DNA from: Luzula sylvatica
Lineage: Eukaryota > Streptophyta > Magnoliopsida > Poales > Juncaceae
DNA: 64,000 nucleotides
Direction of reading: 5' to 3'
NCBI GenBank assembly: GCA_946800325.1
Contig: OX326959.1
Span: forward strand, 37,872,908 to 37,936,907
The translations under genes were made by a program, and so were the position numbers. The number at the start of each line of letters is the position of its first letter. Position 1 is the first letter of the stretch. The notes under the pieces were generated by a model, which was not told the DNA's origin, made no database searches, and saw nothing but the letters and a program-made list of their open reading frames with translations. Below are positions 1-13,056 of the stretch, piece by piece.

Positions 1-295
1 GGTCCTTAATTAAGTATCCATTAGTTCTCGATCCTCAATTAAGTATCAATTAGTTATCGATCCTCAATTAAGTATGCATTAGTTCTCGATCCTAAATTAA
101 GTATCCATTAGTTCTCGATCCTCAATTAAGTATCAATTAGTTCTCGATAATAAATTAAGTATCCATTACTTCTCGATCCTAAATTAAGTATCAACTAGTT
201 ATCGATCCTAAATTAAGTATCAATTAGTTCTCGATCCTCAATTAATATCAATTAGTTCTCGATCCTCAATTAAGTATCAGTTAGTTCTCGATTAA
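1..295. repeat. 29-bp tandem minisatellite, about 10 copies
   Basis: Roughly ten head-to-tail copies of a 29-bp unit reading about TCAATTAAGTATCAATTAG then TTCTCGATCC. Single-base variants occur (C/A/G in the fourth part, GATAA for GATCC in one copy), and one copy has lost 1 bp. The array is cut by the left window edge, so its full length is unknown. It lies about 2.1 kb downstream of the 3' end of NLR1 and has no coding capacity. Confidence 0.9.
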
Positions 296-958
296 TCATT
301 CATTGGCCATTAGCACTTAGCAGCAATAAAGAAGCTAATTATCTTCAATTAGATAACTTAGGAGCTAAACATGCATACTACCTTCTCCAACACATTTAAG
401 TACTCATTGCCCAAAATAGATTCATCCCAGGATTGCACTGGACATGCGTTTTGCCTCAGTAGAGTTATATAATCAATTTGCCCGAAATTGCCAATAATGA
501 CCATCAATTAGTACACCTGATAAGTGATAAACAATAAAGGATTTAATTCATGTTTTTAATCTAAAAAATAGAAAACTTTTTCAGTAAAAGACAATGGGAG
601 GCGAGCACACACCTAATGAATTCGGCAAAAACCGAGAAAGACGAGGTAAAAACGAGAGTGGCCAGAGAAAGAGTAGTGAGCCGATCAAGAGAAAGAAGTA
701 CCAAAGTCAGAACCAGTTGAGCGAGAAAAGAGTCGATCTGAACCATCTAGATCTAGAGGAATGAACATAATAGAGGGAAGGGTTAGCAGAGAGAGAAGGT
801 GTTCTGGACGTCAAATTATTTTCCAGCGTTTTGGCACTCTAGGTTTTGTTGGAGCCAAAGTTTGCCGAATCCTAAGGTAATGAAGAGATTCCGGCAAAAG
901 TTAATTCTAGTTCTAGATGTTTACCAAACAAAGAATATCAAGTTTACCTCATTTTAAA
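296..958. other. Intergenic, no gene seen
   Basis: AT-rich sequence between the minisatellite and an AT-rich inverted repeat. A 61-codon open frame on the minus strand (746-561) shows no recognisable domain and no supporting context, so it is not called as a gene. Confidence 0.6.
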
Positions 959-959
959 A

Positions 960-1600
960 TTAATTCCATTAAAAATCCTGCACGTCAAACATCCCCTTAT
1001 ATTCTCTAAAAAATCCCAATATTTTTTGTTTCTTCCAAAATCCCCCTAATTTTTTTAGATTCCTTAAAAAACCCTCTATTATTTGTTATATTTTTAAAAA
1101 TGACCATTATACTCCCATAATTTTATTTTATAAATCTCTATAATTTAATAAATAATAAATATATATTAAACTATTATAAAAAATAAATAATAAATTATAT
1201 TAAAATATTATAATAAATAATGCATAGATATTAAAATATTATAATAAATAATATATTGATATTAAAATGTCATTTTCAACAAGTATTAGTATTTTAATAT
1301 CTATGTATTATTTATTATAATATTTTAATATCTATTTATTATTATTTTTTTGTATTTTAATATATATTTATTATTTATTAAATTATGGATATTTATAAAA
1401 TAAAATTATGGGAAAGGATATAATGGTAATCTTCACAATCATAACAAAAAGGTAGGGATTTTTTGAGAAAATTTAAAAATGTTAGGGTTTTTTTGGAGGA
1501 AATCACAAATATAAGGGATTTTTAGGAAATCTAAAAAAGTAAGGGATTTTTCATAATTTTCAAAAAAGTTAGGGGGTTTCGAAGAATTCTCCGTATAATA
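960..1600. repeat. AT-rich long inverted repeat (degenerate TIR element)
   Basis: The left arm (about 985-1270) and right arm (about 1280-1590) are imperfect reverse complements meeting near 1275. The outer parts consist of short A/T-rich units containing runs such as AAAAATCCC on one side and GGGATTTTT on the other, and the inner parts are almost pure A/T. The layout resembles Mutator-like elements whose inverted ends consist of short repeated units (compare 39795-42548 and 57655-58480). No clean target duplication was found, so the class is uncertain. Confidence 0.55.
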
Positions 1601-2428
1601 GTCATATTAACATGTTAAATCATAAATCAAAATGACAACAAATAAGATGTTAATTCGTTGCCACATCATCAATTCTCGTGGAAAAGTGTTTGCATGACAA
1701 TTCAACATTTTATTTCTCTCAAAGAAGACCAAACAAAAAACATAAATCATAAGCAGGTCCTGCTGCCCAAAATCAGGAAGATCAAGTTGGACAAAAAATG
1801 ACGAGGAAGACCAAGTTGCAAAATATCAAAATGTTTGGATATGTATCATTAAATTGGCCCATGAATAATAGATACTGTAAGAAAAATGGCATATTTGTTA
1901 ATAGAAAAAAACATACTAAAATTATTTTTTTGTTAGGATGGTAGACAGTTGTCTAGTGCTAATTTCCTTGAATTTATAAATAACAATTGCATGCTCATTA
2001 AAAAATAGGAAAAATAAAATTACACTAAAACAGAAACAGTGATTCTACACAAATCTAAATTTACGGTTCTGCCATCCAAAATCCTTGATCGGAGTACAAT
2101 ATCACACAGAGACTAGACAAAGCATATTCTGAATTTTGAAACTAATAATAGGCATTCAAATTGTCCTTTAATGTGCATCAACAAACCTGAATTTTGAAAT
2201 CAAATAATAAGCATTCACAATAATGTTAACTTAACAGTGTTCTTATCCAATCAAATCAAAAACAGAAAATAAACACAATCACACAACATTGCCAGGGAAA
2301 GTATACATCATACTCATAAAACAAGCAACTAAGAACAAAAAAAAAAAATGAGAAAAGAGAAACATCAACAACGAAAATAATATGTAAAGCACTGAAGCAG
2401 TACAACTGCAACATTGGTAGAGACGCTG
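1601..2428. other. 3' flank of NLR1, no gene seen
   Basis: AT-rich sequence downstream of the NLR1 stop codon, which lies at its right edge. It presumably contains the 3' UTR of that gene. No open frame, repeat family or RNA gene was recognised. Confidence 0.6.
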
Positions 2429-5400
2429 CTACTCAGTTGGTTCCTCCAAGTGATACACCATTAACTTGGGATTGTTCGTGTGTTTATTAATTACGTTTTG
2501 CGTGGCTTCTGCAACATTCCCGGAAGCTTCAGTACTGCTACGTAAAAATACCTTCTCGAGACGGGGAATATGCTCGAGCCCTGAAAGCAGCACTAGATCG
2601 TTAAGATCCAAATCAAGGGTTTCAAGGCAAGGTAGAGCTCCTTTCTCGAAGCTCATCGTTTTAATTGGACATTTACTAATGATTAATTGCTTTAGATTAG
2701 GGAATCCTTTCACTCTAAACTCTTCAGTAGTGTACGAGTTTATTTCTAGTCTCAGATAAAGTAAGGTTGGGAATTTTTCGAGGACATTGATATCATTGAT
2801 TTGCAGTTCACTCTGAGTGAGAACTATTTTGGTAACATTATAAAGAAATAGAAACCAATCGGGCAATCTTCCTAAGTACCCTTTTAGTTCTAATTTTTCG
2901 AGCAAAAGAGGTGTGAAGGAGGATAATGATACAATACCCTCAAGAGATGTACCACTTGTGTCATCCCAGATCAAAAGGGAACTAAGGGACTTGCTCATTT
3001 TTTCAAGTGCCGCGAACAAAGACAGATAAATCTCTTTTTCTTCAGAGTCAATGACGACTCTTAGGTCTTTCAATTGGGTTGATGTACTTATCTCGTACAA
3101 AATAGAAGGGTTCCTCGAGAGACAAATGCCCTTTTTTGGTTTATTTCTAGATTTGTTGTCACAACGAAGACCCCAAGCCAGCAAATTGAGAAGATACGGT
3201 AGCCTGAAAATTTCAAGGGGTAACTTCTGTATCATCGTCTCTCTTATATCCATTGTTTGTAGGAACTGTAGGTTTCCTATCTCTCGGGGAAGGATACTGA
3301 CATTTGTCCCCCGAATACTCAGGTATTTCAACATTAATGACTTGCATATATGTTTCAAATGATGGTTTTTTAGGTCGCTACAACCATCCAACTCCAATAC
3401 TCTCAGAAACCTCATCCGAGTAAGCATAAGCAATTTTCCAACATCGCTGACCACAGTCAATGAACGAACTCGAGAGAGAGTTTTTCTATCATTAATTATA
3501 CTAGGGGTTCCATTGTGAAGTGAGAGCCGGCGAATCTTTTCATGCCTTTTCTCGCGGTCATGACTATTTGGATTTGCCAAAAACAAAAAGTTCTCCTCCT
3601 CGGATTCACCAACAATACACTCACGCATTAAGTCGTGTACACGACACATAAACACTTTTCCACTAACATTGAGATTACCAATTTTGAGTATTTTTCTTCT
3701 GACCAATTCATCGAAGTACATTTCTGCAACATCTTCCACGCACATTCCTCTCATTTCCCTCACAAATCCTTCGGCTATCCACCTTCTAATAAGTCTTGTC
3801 CTCTCAATTTTATAATCTTCGGGGAAAGCACTTAGATACAAGACGCATGCTTTCAAATCTGAAGGTAGATTTAGGATTGATTGCCTTACAAGCCACCGCA
3901 ATACATAATCCAAATTATCAGAACTCAATTTGTTGTCCACCTTCCTCCACTGTTCTACTGTCTTCGGCATATCATCCAAAAGATAAATCACCAAACTCAC
4001 GGCTAGAGGAAATCCATGACATTTTTTCAGGATACGTCGGTAAATTTCCTCAAGTTCCCGGGGATAATTATTCTCGGAATTAAATATTGTTTCGGTTAAC
4101 AAATTGGTAGACGATTCAACATCTAGAGGGGTCAACTCGTGAATAAAATCTGGTCCTGCACACCTGGCCACATCTGGCATACTTGTTGTAATAATAATCC
4201 TACTTCCGTTATTACTATCAGGTAAACAGAATTTGATACTCGTCCAAGCATCAGTGCTGCACATATCATCCAGAACAATAACATATCTCTTATTTCTCAA
4301 ATAATCACTAAGAAAGCTGCCAAACTGGGCAGCATCCCAATTATTCATATAGCTGGGAATTTTGCTTTGAGTAACCTTGCTCACCAAGTCCTCTAGCAGC
4401 TCTGTTAGCTTAAATGGCTGCGGTGCAATAACAAATGCCCAGGACTGGAAGTTCCCACTACTAATAAGAATTTTATATGTGACACTGGCAAGAGTAGTCT
4501 TCCCCAAACCTCCCTTGCCCACTAAAGATATCACTCGAAGGGTTGCATTATCACCATATAACCATAAAAGAAGTTTCCTCTCGTCTCCCTCTAGTCCCAC
4601 TGGCTGGTTCTCCTCGATAGAAGGATGATTGGGATCAATATGTTGTCTATTTGTGATACCAAAAGAATTATTATTATTATTATCATTATAAAAAGGACCA
4701 ACGATGCGTAACCTCCAGCGTGTTTCATTTAAATCTCTAGCGACGGCCTTGAGCCTTTGAACCTCATCAATTATGTCGTGGCGGCCTCGAACCAATCCAA
4801 GCCTATAAACAGGTGTAACAATGTTTTGATTAAGTAAAAAAATCTGAGAGAAGAATATGATCGTAAAATTAGTTATGAAATATGCAGAGATGGTTTAAAC
4901 AAATTTTATTGGACTTTTTTTTCTAATATGGAATCGCTTATAAAAACTGAACTGATCGCCTACTTATCAAACTCTTCTATAAAAACGATAGATCTAATCA
5001 TCTAATCATATATATACCTGCAAGTCCCACTAAAATTCAACAACAAAACTCTATTATGGGTCCTGCCCAAAGCTTTTGGGGCCCTTAGCAACAATAATCC
5101 AAACCGAAAAAAACTCTACTAGTTATGATATTGTTTCAGTTTGTTACTTTTGAACAAATAAAAAAACTAACAAACTGAAAAATAAAATAAAATAAAGTAC
5201 TTAAAAAGTAAAGTGTGACGATTTTATTTTTTCAATATATTGAGACGGCATTCCGCCGACTCCTTCAAAAAGAAGATATTTGGAGATGTAGGTTATCATC
5301 AGCAGTTTGATAAAAAAAAAATATTATCTCTTTATTGAAAAGAAAAAACAAATAAATATGAAACTGCTAAGCATTCAAACTATTTGATATACATGAAAAC

Positions 5401-7089
5401 AATAATTCTTAGATGCATACTTTCAAATCATCTAAGGAAGTTTAAGAAAATAACATAATTATTTTGGTAACGTATTAGTCATTGTGAACAACGTTTTGAA
5501 TAGTGGATGATTTTAAAACATGAAATTGCTAAGCTGCTCATATCTATTTGCTGAAAAAAAACAATCTAAAGGCCCCCGTTCGAACGAATGGCTACAATAA
5601 CTGATAATCTCTAGCAAAATCAGCATTGAAGAGAGATCTTGAAATTGAAAGATATTATGTTCTGTTGTAAACGTATTTATAATTGAAAAAATATATTTGT
5701 CCCCTTTACATTCCCCCACAATACTTGATGTGTTGGCAAGAATTTAATTGATTGAATTTAATGCTAAATCCAAATTAATGCATGATAAAAAATAAAATTA
5801 AATTCATCTTTTGTATAATTTTTTTTACCATGTGGTAAATCTAGCATCCTGAAAATATTTACTACATACAAGTTAATTGCATTAATTATTTGCTCATCTA
5901 TTTTTTTTTTAAATATTTGTACCATCAGTTTAACATGTGTTAAACGATGGATTAATTTAACCTCAAATGATTTAGTTTTCATATTTAAAAAATTAGAGTT
6001 AATTCAATGTTCGTGGCGGTAAACAATGTTATTTAAAATATTAAATGTATTGATGATGTGTCAAATGATAGATTTAACACGTGTTAAACAGTGTAAATGG
6101 ATTATATACACATGTTTAACACATGTAACAAGATCAATTAATAGAGTATAATAATTTATTTTCAAATTTGTAAGTTTAGATTTAATTAATCATGAATGGT
6201 GGTGAACAAATCCAATAAAACAATAAATATATTAATGATGTGTGAAACAATGAATATTTAATTCCCTCTCATCCTATATAGGATGATTCAAACAAAAAAA
6301 TTAATGATTCGCTATAGCATTTAATGACATGCCAACACATCAAACATCTAGGGGGATTGTAAGGGGGATGAGTATCATCACTCTTTATAATTTAGGTAAA
6401 CGATTATGTGTGTATCAGATTTTTGAAAAGAGAAAGAATGGTCATGTGAAGAGAAAAAACATTTGATGATAATTATATTTTCATAAAATATGTCTTAGTG
6501 CATCATGAATGGTGTTATTTTATTACTCAGTGCCAAAATCAGACATGATAATTAAATAAATTAACATGAATGATGAACAATATTAATTTAAAAATACGAA
6601 GCAAGCGTCACCTGATATTTTCCTATCAAGACCCGATGGCAAATTGATATCCCTTGTTTTTATTAAAAAAATTGTTGAACGGAGAAGGATCAAAGACCAA
6701 AGCTAGGGTTTATAGTGTGTTTAGTAAGTAGTTTAGTTTTTCAAATTAAATATAAATGAATAAAATCTTATATTTTATCCTTACCAATGGATGAACCTGG
6801 TGACACCAGTTGTACAAGGCTTGCTAAGCCTGTACAAGAAAATATCAATGCAGTCCTCCAAATCAAAAGCCAAATCCTTCACGTCATTCATCCATTTACT
6901 CACAGCGGGATCGCGATCCTCCACAGTTGAGAGGCCATTAAGGAGAGCTTGCATGCTTGATTGCTCTTCCTTGAGGTATTGGATATTGTTGTGCACGATT
7001 GGCGGCAGTAGAGAATCCTGGGTCAAAAGCCAATCGAGTTTGCCCCATATGTTCCCTGAGATGATCTCCCTCACATCCATCTTCTCCAT
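2429..7089 (-). CDS. CC-NB-LRR disease resistance protein (RPM1-like), NLR1
   Basis: Intracellular immune receptor of the coiled-coil NLR class. Exon 1 (7089-6785) starts at an ATG opening MEKMDVREIISGN and carries the Rx-type coiled coil with an EDCID motif. Exon 2 is 4802-2429. The intron (6784-4803) begins GTAAGG and ends TATAG; the join falls inside a Trp codon and gives 892 residues. The NB-ARC part has P-loop GKGGLGKTTLA (about residues 197-207), kinase-2 YVIVLDDMCS, RNBS-B GSRIIITTS, GFPLAV in place of GLPLA, and an MHD-type RVHDLMRE. LRRs fill the C-terminal third. Oddities: the Trp that normally follows the kinase-2 aspartates is Cys, the RNBS-B Arg is Ser, and a short Asn run (encoded by an ATT repeat) lies before the NB domain. 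No stop or frameshift was seen. Whether the divergent NB motifs still support nucleotide switching cannot be told from sequence. Confidence 0.9.
5700..6370. mobile_element. TIR-bounded MITE-like element in NLR1 intron
   Basis: The two ends are imperfect inverted copies about 38 bp long. The left end reads TCCCCTTTACATTCCCCCAC followed by GATGTGTTGGCA; the right end reads TGCCAACACATC followed by GGGGGATTGTAAGGGGGATG. The interior is AT-rich with repeated tracts around CACGTGTTAAAC and has no coding capacity. It occupies about a third of the 1.98-kb NLR1 intron. No confident target duplication was found, so the superfamily is left open. Confidence 0.5.
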
Positions 7090-7186
7090 GTTTCTCTTCG
7101 TAGAATCAAAATGGCAGATCTGTATCTGTCTTGATTGGAGATGAAGGAAAGCGGACCTTGTCACTTCTCAACCATACATCTCCAAA

Positions 7187-7516
7187 TAAACACCAGATTG
7201 GATGGGAATATGAAATCGAGTGTTATTTTTAGCTCTCTCTCTCTCTCTCTCTCTCTCTCTGCTACAGTATAGTGAACTAGGGTTTGGATCGGGAGTACTG
7301 ATGGTATTATTGAATGGGGATAGAGAGCATATATGGTGCCCCACAAAAGTGGGTTAAACATCATCGATGACGTGGCATGTTAAGCGAATTAATAATTAAT
7401 TGAAGATGAAAAATTAATTTTAATTAAATGTAGTAGGTACGAATCAATTAACAAGCACCCCAATTAACAAATAATTAATTTTAATTAAGATTATCATAGG
7501 TACATGTGGGTTAAAA
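7187..7516. promoter_or_regulatory. NLR1 5' flank, copy 1 of a ~330-bp direct repeat
   Basis: Sequence starting about 100 bp upstream of the NLR1 ATG (NLR1 reads leftward). It contains a (CT)14 run at 7233-7260. A second copy lies at 15155-15514, on the far side of the Copia element. The two copies differ mainly in the length of the CT run and a few substitutions. This copy presumably includes the NLR1 promoter or 5' UTR; no strong TATA box was fixed. Confidence 0.8.
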
Positions 7517-7960
7517 TTAATGCTTTAATACGAAATCGAGTGTTATTAAAATTAATGCTTTAATATTTTAAATAATAATATTATTAATATTTTGGGCAGG
7601 ATAATTAATAGAAGTATCTAGAATATTATTAAGGAGGGTGTCTATTAAATCAAAAGATGTTTACTAAAATGGTGTATGTAGTTAGGACGTGTCTCTTAGA
7701 TAAAGGTGTTTTTAGGGGATGGATAGTATTTCCTATTTAATTGTACTGTGATTGTAACGTGTTTTAGTTAGAGAGAAATAAAGTAATAAAAATTGCCCAC
7801 TGGCTTTGTCTCTACGTGAGATAAAAGAAAAAAAGAGTTGATTAAATTGCCTCTGTGACTCTCTGTCCGTGTGATATTTTGTTGCTTTAATTCATCAATT
7901 GGTCATTTCTATTGATCTCCGATTCTAGTTCCAATATTTCACAAATCTACTTCCAACAAA

Positions 7961-7974
7961 TTAGTATCAGAGCC
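7961..7974 (+). other. Primer binding site of Copia element 1
   Basis: TTAGTATCAGAGCC, two bases after the 5' LTR. It matches the plant Copia primer site complementary to initiator tRNA-Met (TGGTATCAGAGC), with one G changed to A. Confidence 0.75.
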
Positions 7975-10716
7975 ACGATTGTTTGCGAGTGTTTGCGAGA
8001 GTGAGTTTGACGAAGTTTGGAGAAGGAGAAAGCCATGACAAACCAAGACGGTGTCTTCGGGCTCCCACAAGTTTCGCAACTTATTTTCGATGGCGAAAAT
8101 TACGATTATTGGAGTATTAAAATGAAAACTTTTTTGATCGTGCAAGATCTATGGGAAATAGTAGAAGAAGGAGTGGACACGACAAAAGAAGGAGAAACGT
8201 CCGATGCGTTGAAAGCAAATAAGAAAAAAGATGCAAAAGTCTTATACTTGATACAACAAGTAATTTCGGATAAATTATTTCCGAGAATAATTGGCGCAAA
8301 AACTTCAAAGGAAGCATGGAAGATTTTGCAACGAGAATTTCAAGGAAACGAAAAAGTGAGGACGGTTAAACTCTTGACGCTTAAGAGGAAATTCCAAAAC
8401 TTGAAGATGAAGGAGAACGATACGCTCAAAGATTTTTTCTCCAATATCCGGGAAGTGGTAAACCAAATAAAAGGTTTTGGCAAAAATTTGACCGATAAAT
8501 CAATTTGCGAAAAAATACTTATTAGTCTTTCTTTGAAATACAACATGGCGTCTATTATCGAAGAAACCAAAGACCTATCGACTCTTAGTGTGCACGACTT
8601 GATGGGTTCTTTAGAGAGGCATGAACAACGATTAAATCGAGACACCGAACAATCTTCGGACAGTGCGTTCCAATCAAAAACTGCCGTAACCGAATCATCA
8701 AACCAAAATACGGTTAAGGAAGAATCATTTCGTGGTGGTCGAAACGGTAGATGTCGAGGTCGAGGAAGATTTGGAAGAGGAGGAGGTAGAAGTAATTACC
8801 AAAATAACCAAGAGAGATGGTGCGGTGTGTGCAAAAGTTCGACTCATGCCGAAAAATATTGTTGGAATAAAGTAAAGCCTCAATGTTACAATTGCAAGAA
8901 GTTCGGCCATATGAAAAAGGATTGCCGAGTTAAAGCAAATGAACAAGCCAACTATACCGAAGAGAAAATCGACAACGAAAATATTTTCTACGCGTGTCAA
9001 GCGGCCTTTGAGAAGAAGAATGATGTGTGGTACGTTGATAGCGGGTGTATCAACCATATGACCGGAATCGAATCGGTCTTTAGCGAAATCGACAAGACGG
9101 CGACAACTCAAATTACCATGAAAAATGGTGCGGTTGTTCGATCTAAAGGAAAAGGAACGATTGCTATTGAGTCGAAGAAAGGTCGGATGTTCATTCGCGA
9201 TGTGATGTTTGTTCCGGAGTTGGCACAAAATTTGTTGAGTGTTGGGCAATTGGTAGAGAATGGACACACAGTTCATTTCGAAGGCGATTGTTGCAGAATT
9301 TTTGAGAAGGCGAAAAACGGAAGTCAAGTAATAGCGAATATTAAAATGGAGAAAAATCGAAATTTTCCTCTCACTCTTAAAACATCGAAACTTGTCGCTT
9401 TGGCAGCTGGTGCGGAAGATGTGTCGTGGTTGTGGCATAAAAGGCTCGGCCATGTGAATTTTGAGAGTTTCAAGTTCTTGAGTAAGAAAAATATGGTCTA
9501 CGGTTTACCGAATATTGAAGAGAAAGATGATGTGTGTGAGGCGTGTGCTCTCGGTAAAATACATCGAGAATTATTTCCGAAAGAAAATGCATGGAGGGCG
9601 ACAAAACCGTTGGAGCTATTGCATACCGATGTTTGTGGTCCGATGAAGACACCTTCACAAGGCGGTAACCGATATTTCATTATCTTTATAGACGATTACT
9701 CGAGGATGTGTTGGATTTATTTCATTAAACAAAAATCCGATGCGTTTTCTATCTTCAAGAAGTTTCAAAGGATGGTTGAGAGGTAAAGCGGATGCTTCAT
9801 CAAAAAGTTACGAAGTGGGCAAAGCGAATACAACTCTAAAGAGTTCGACAAATTTTGTGAAGATATTGGCTTAGAGAGACAATTGACGGTTGGGTATACA
9901 CCCGAGCAAAATGGTGTCGCCGAAAGGAAAAACCGGACAATCGTTGAGATGTCACGAGCAATGTTGAATGAGAAGGGTCTTCTGACTAATTTTTGGGCCG
10001 AGGCAGCGAGTACCTCGGTTTATTTCTTAAATCGATGTCCGACAAAAGCGGTGAAAGATAAAACGCCGTTTGAAGTATGGTCCGGTGGCAGAAAACCATC
10101 GGTCAATCACTTGCGAATTTTTGGATCTATTTGCTACGCGCATGTTCCGAAAGAGATGAGACACAAACTTGAAGAAAAAGGAGAAAAGTGTGTCTTTGTG
10201 GGTTATAGCTCATAATCAAAGGGTTATAGACTCTTTAGTTTGAAAAGAAATAAATTAATAACGAGTCGCGATGTGATTTTTAACGAAAAAGATAAGTGGA
10301 ATTGGAAGGGAAAAAGTGTTGACGATGTTCCCGTTGTAGTAGAAGAAAAACAATCCGAGCCGCGAGTTGAGAAAAATGATGATGAAGACAAAAGTGAAGA
10401 AGAAGAAGAAATTCCGCGATCCCCTCCGACAAATATCGCGTCGAGTCCCTCAACACGGAAACCAACACCGGTAAAAATGAGAAGATTGAGTGATATTTAT
10501 ATGAATTGTAATTTTTGTGTCGTAGAACCGGGATGTTTCGAGGAAGCGGTTCAAGAAAAAGTTTGGAGAAACGCGATGAAAGAAGAAATAAAAATGATCG
10601 AGAAAAACGAAACTTGGGAGTTAGTCGAGAAACCGAACGAGAAAGGTGTAATCGGGTTAAAGTGGATCTATAAGACGAAAACGAATCCGGATGGATCGGT
10701 TCAAAAATACAAGGCG

Positions 10717-11727
10717 TGATGGGGAATATCCCCGACCCCGGGCCCGCGCAGCGGAATGAAGGCCCGGTCCGGTTCCCCGATTTCCGAGATCACGCCATGA
10801 CTTCGAGGGTACGATGCAATAAAAGGATAGATTCATACCGGTGCAAAATTGATTGCACTCGAAGGGTTGATCGCTGCCTTCTATCTTCTGTCACGTTGGT
10901 GACAATCCGCGCGTCCCACACCACGCGTCTTTCACCGCTCGTTGACTTCGCCGATTCGCTTGATTTCGTCTCCGACTCAATCTACTCGTCCGAATCGATC
11001 ACAACCGAAAGAGCCTCAGATGTTGCTCCTCTATGTGTATTCACCTTGACTCATAAGACGTCGGTCACGGATGCACCTGCCTAGACGATGCACCGGTGAA
11101 CTTGCTCGATCGAATTGATTCTCTACACCAAGAAAACTCATTTTCTCGGTTCTCTCTCTTTACACCCTTTCACTCAATAGAAAGATGTCTCTTAGTTTTT
11201 CTAGAATATTCTGGATCTTCTGAATGAATTAAAAATTATTCTGAAGAGAGAGAAATATCCTATTTATATCTAATAGGATTAGGATTAGCCAAGAGGCATG
11301 TATATCCAATATATACCCTTTCACACAGAAATCTGCATGAACCTGTTCAGTATTCTGTCCAGACGAAATTGATAAATTTCTCTGACAGAAATTCAACCAA
11401 CATGAAAGTTGTAGATAATCTTATTATCTACACAACCCAATTTGGCCCAGCCCAATTGGAGTTCGTATACAAAAGTTATGACTGTTTTACTAACTGTATG
11501 CTATACTGTTGCACCCTTTCGGTATTTCACATAAACGACACTTATACTTCGTTCATATGAAATATATTTCTACATGAATGTTATAAATAATCTCATTATC
11601 TATCTAACCCAATTTGAACCATTCAAATCGGATTTTCCCACTGAACGTTATGGCTACAAATGTACGCTTACATTCGTTCATCCTTTTGTACACTTTTACG
11701 GTTGATCCTGAAACTGTATTTCCTTCA
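10717..11727. mobile_element. Solo LTR (family C) inside Copia pol
   Basis: A 1011-bp insertion beginning TGATGGGGAATATCCCC and ending TATTTCCTTCA. It is flanked by a perfect 5-bp target duplication AGGCG (10712-10716 and 11728-11732). TG...CA ends plus a 5-bp duplication are the hallmarks of an LTR, and no second LTR or internal domain is present, so it is a solo LTR. It lies between the integrase and RT parts of Copia 1; the reading frame resumes after it. The GC-rich first 90 bp contrast with the AT-rich remainder. Confidence 0.85.
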
Positions 11728-13047
11728 AGGCGAGACTAGTTGCGAAAGGATACTCTCAGCAACCCGATACCGACTATCAAGAGACGTTTGTGCCGGTGGC
11801 AAGACACGAGACGATTCGATTGTTGATTGCATTGGCGGCACATAAAGGTTGGAAACTATACCAAATTGATGTGAAATCGGCTTTTCTAAATGATGTGTTG
11901 AAAGAAGAGTTTTACGTGGAGCAACCGCAAGGGTTTGTGGTTGACGAAGATGACGACAAGGTGTACAAATTGAAGAAGGCTTTGTATGGGCTGAAACAAG
12001 CACCCCGTGCATGGTATAGCAATATCGATTCTTACTTCACCGAAAAAGGATTTAAAAGAAGTCCGAGTGAACCAACCCTATATATCAAGCAAGACAAAAC
12101 CGGTATGATTATCGTTTTTCTTTATGTCGATGATTTAATTGTGACCGGTAGTGACGAAAAGATGGTGCGAGAATTCAAGGAGGATATGTTGAAGAAATAT
12201 GAGATGAATGATTTGGGATTACTTCACTATTTTTTGGATATCGAGATTAATCAAAGAGAAGATGGAGTTTTTATTTCGCAAATGAAGTATGCCCAAAATA
12301 TTCTCGCTAAATTTAAAATGGAGAATTGTAATCCGGTGACGATACCGATTTTGGTGAATGAAAAGATGATGAAAGAAGATGAAAGTGGTGATGCCGATGA
12401 ATCGATCTATAGAAGCTTAGTTGGTAGCATATTATATCTTGCCGTTACAAGACCCGACATTATGTATGGAGCGGGTTTGTTATCTCGGTTCATGAGTAAG
12501 CCGAGTAAATTACACTTTGGAGTTGCAAAGAGATTGTTGCGATACATACAAGGTACCAAAGATTTCGGACTTATGTATGAGAAGAATGAGAAATCGAAAA
12601 TAGAATTGGTTGGATTTTGTGATAGCGATTGAGCCGGTAGTGATGTGAGGCAAATAAGGCACAAATTTAATGCTTAATTTGGGGATTTTAGCCCTTGTGA
12701 AGAACAATTCTATATACTTTATTAATCATATTTGAGATAACATGAATATTTCTTCACTAAGTGTGTTTTATTGCTTAATCACAGGAATTAGAAGGAATTT
12801 CTGGGAATTTGGAGAGTGTAGTTGTCTCCAACATGTCAAGAAGAGTGAAAATGATATATTACACCGATATATTCGGTACATGAATGAGACGGGAGACAAA
12901 CAATTATCATGATAGAAACTTACACAAAAGTCTACACGAAACACTCAATCCTTAGCCCTTATCCTGCCACCTACCTTTGGTGGGAATTACCTCCTTACCC
13001 CCAATCCTCTCCACCAACTCGTGACCAATAAGAAGACTCCATGAGTG

Positions 13048-13056
13048 CTATAAATA
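13048..13056 (+). promoter_or_regulatory. Putative TATA box of LTR A1
   Basis: CTATAAATA, followed about 50 bp later by a CT-rich stretch. The same arrangement appears at the matching place in copy A2. Confidence 0.6.

Noticed and set aside
561..746. 61-codon Leu-rich minus-strand frame
   Set aside because: No homology recognised, no promoter or splice context, and length expected by chance.
2466..4628. Several plus-strand frames over NLR1
   Set aside because: Antisense shadows of the NLR1 coding region, with no domains and no independent context.
8340..9680. Minus-strand frames of up to 242 codons over Copia 1
   Set aside because: Antisense shadows of gag-pol.
10717..11084. 122-codon open frame at the start of solo LTR C
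   Set aside because: It starts almost at the LTR border, has no domain, and lies wholly inside the LTR. A chance frame in a GC-richer stretch.
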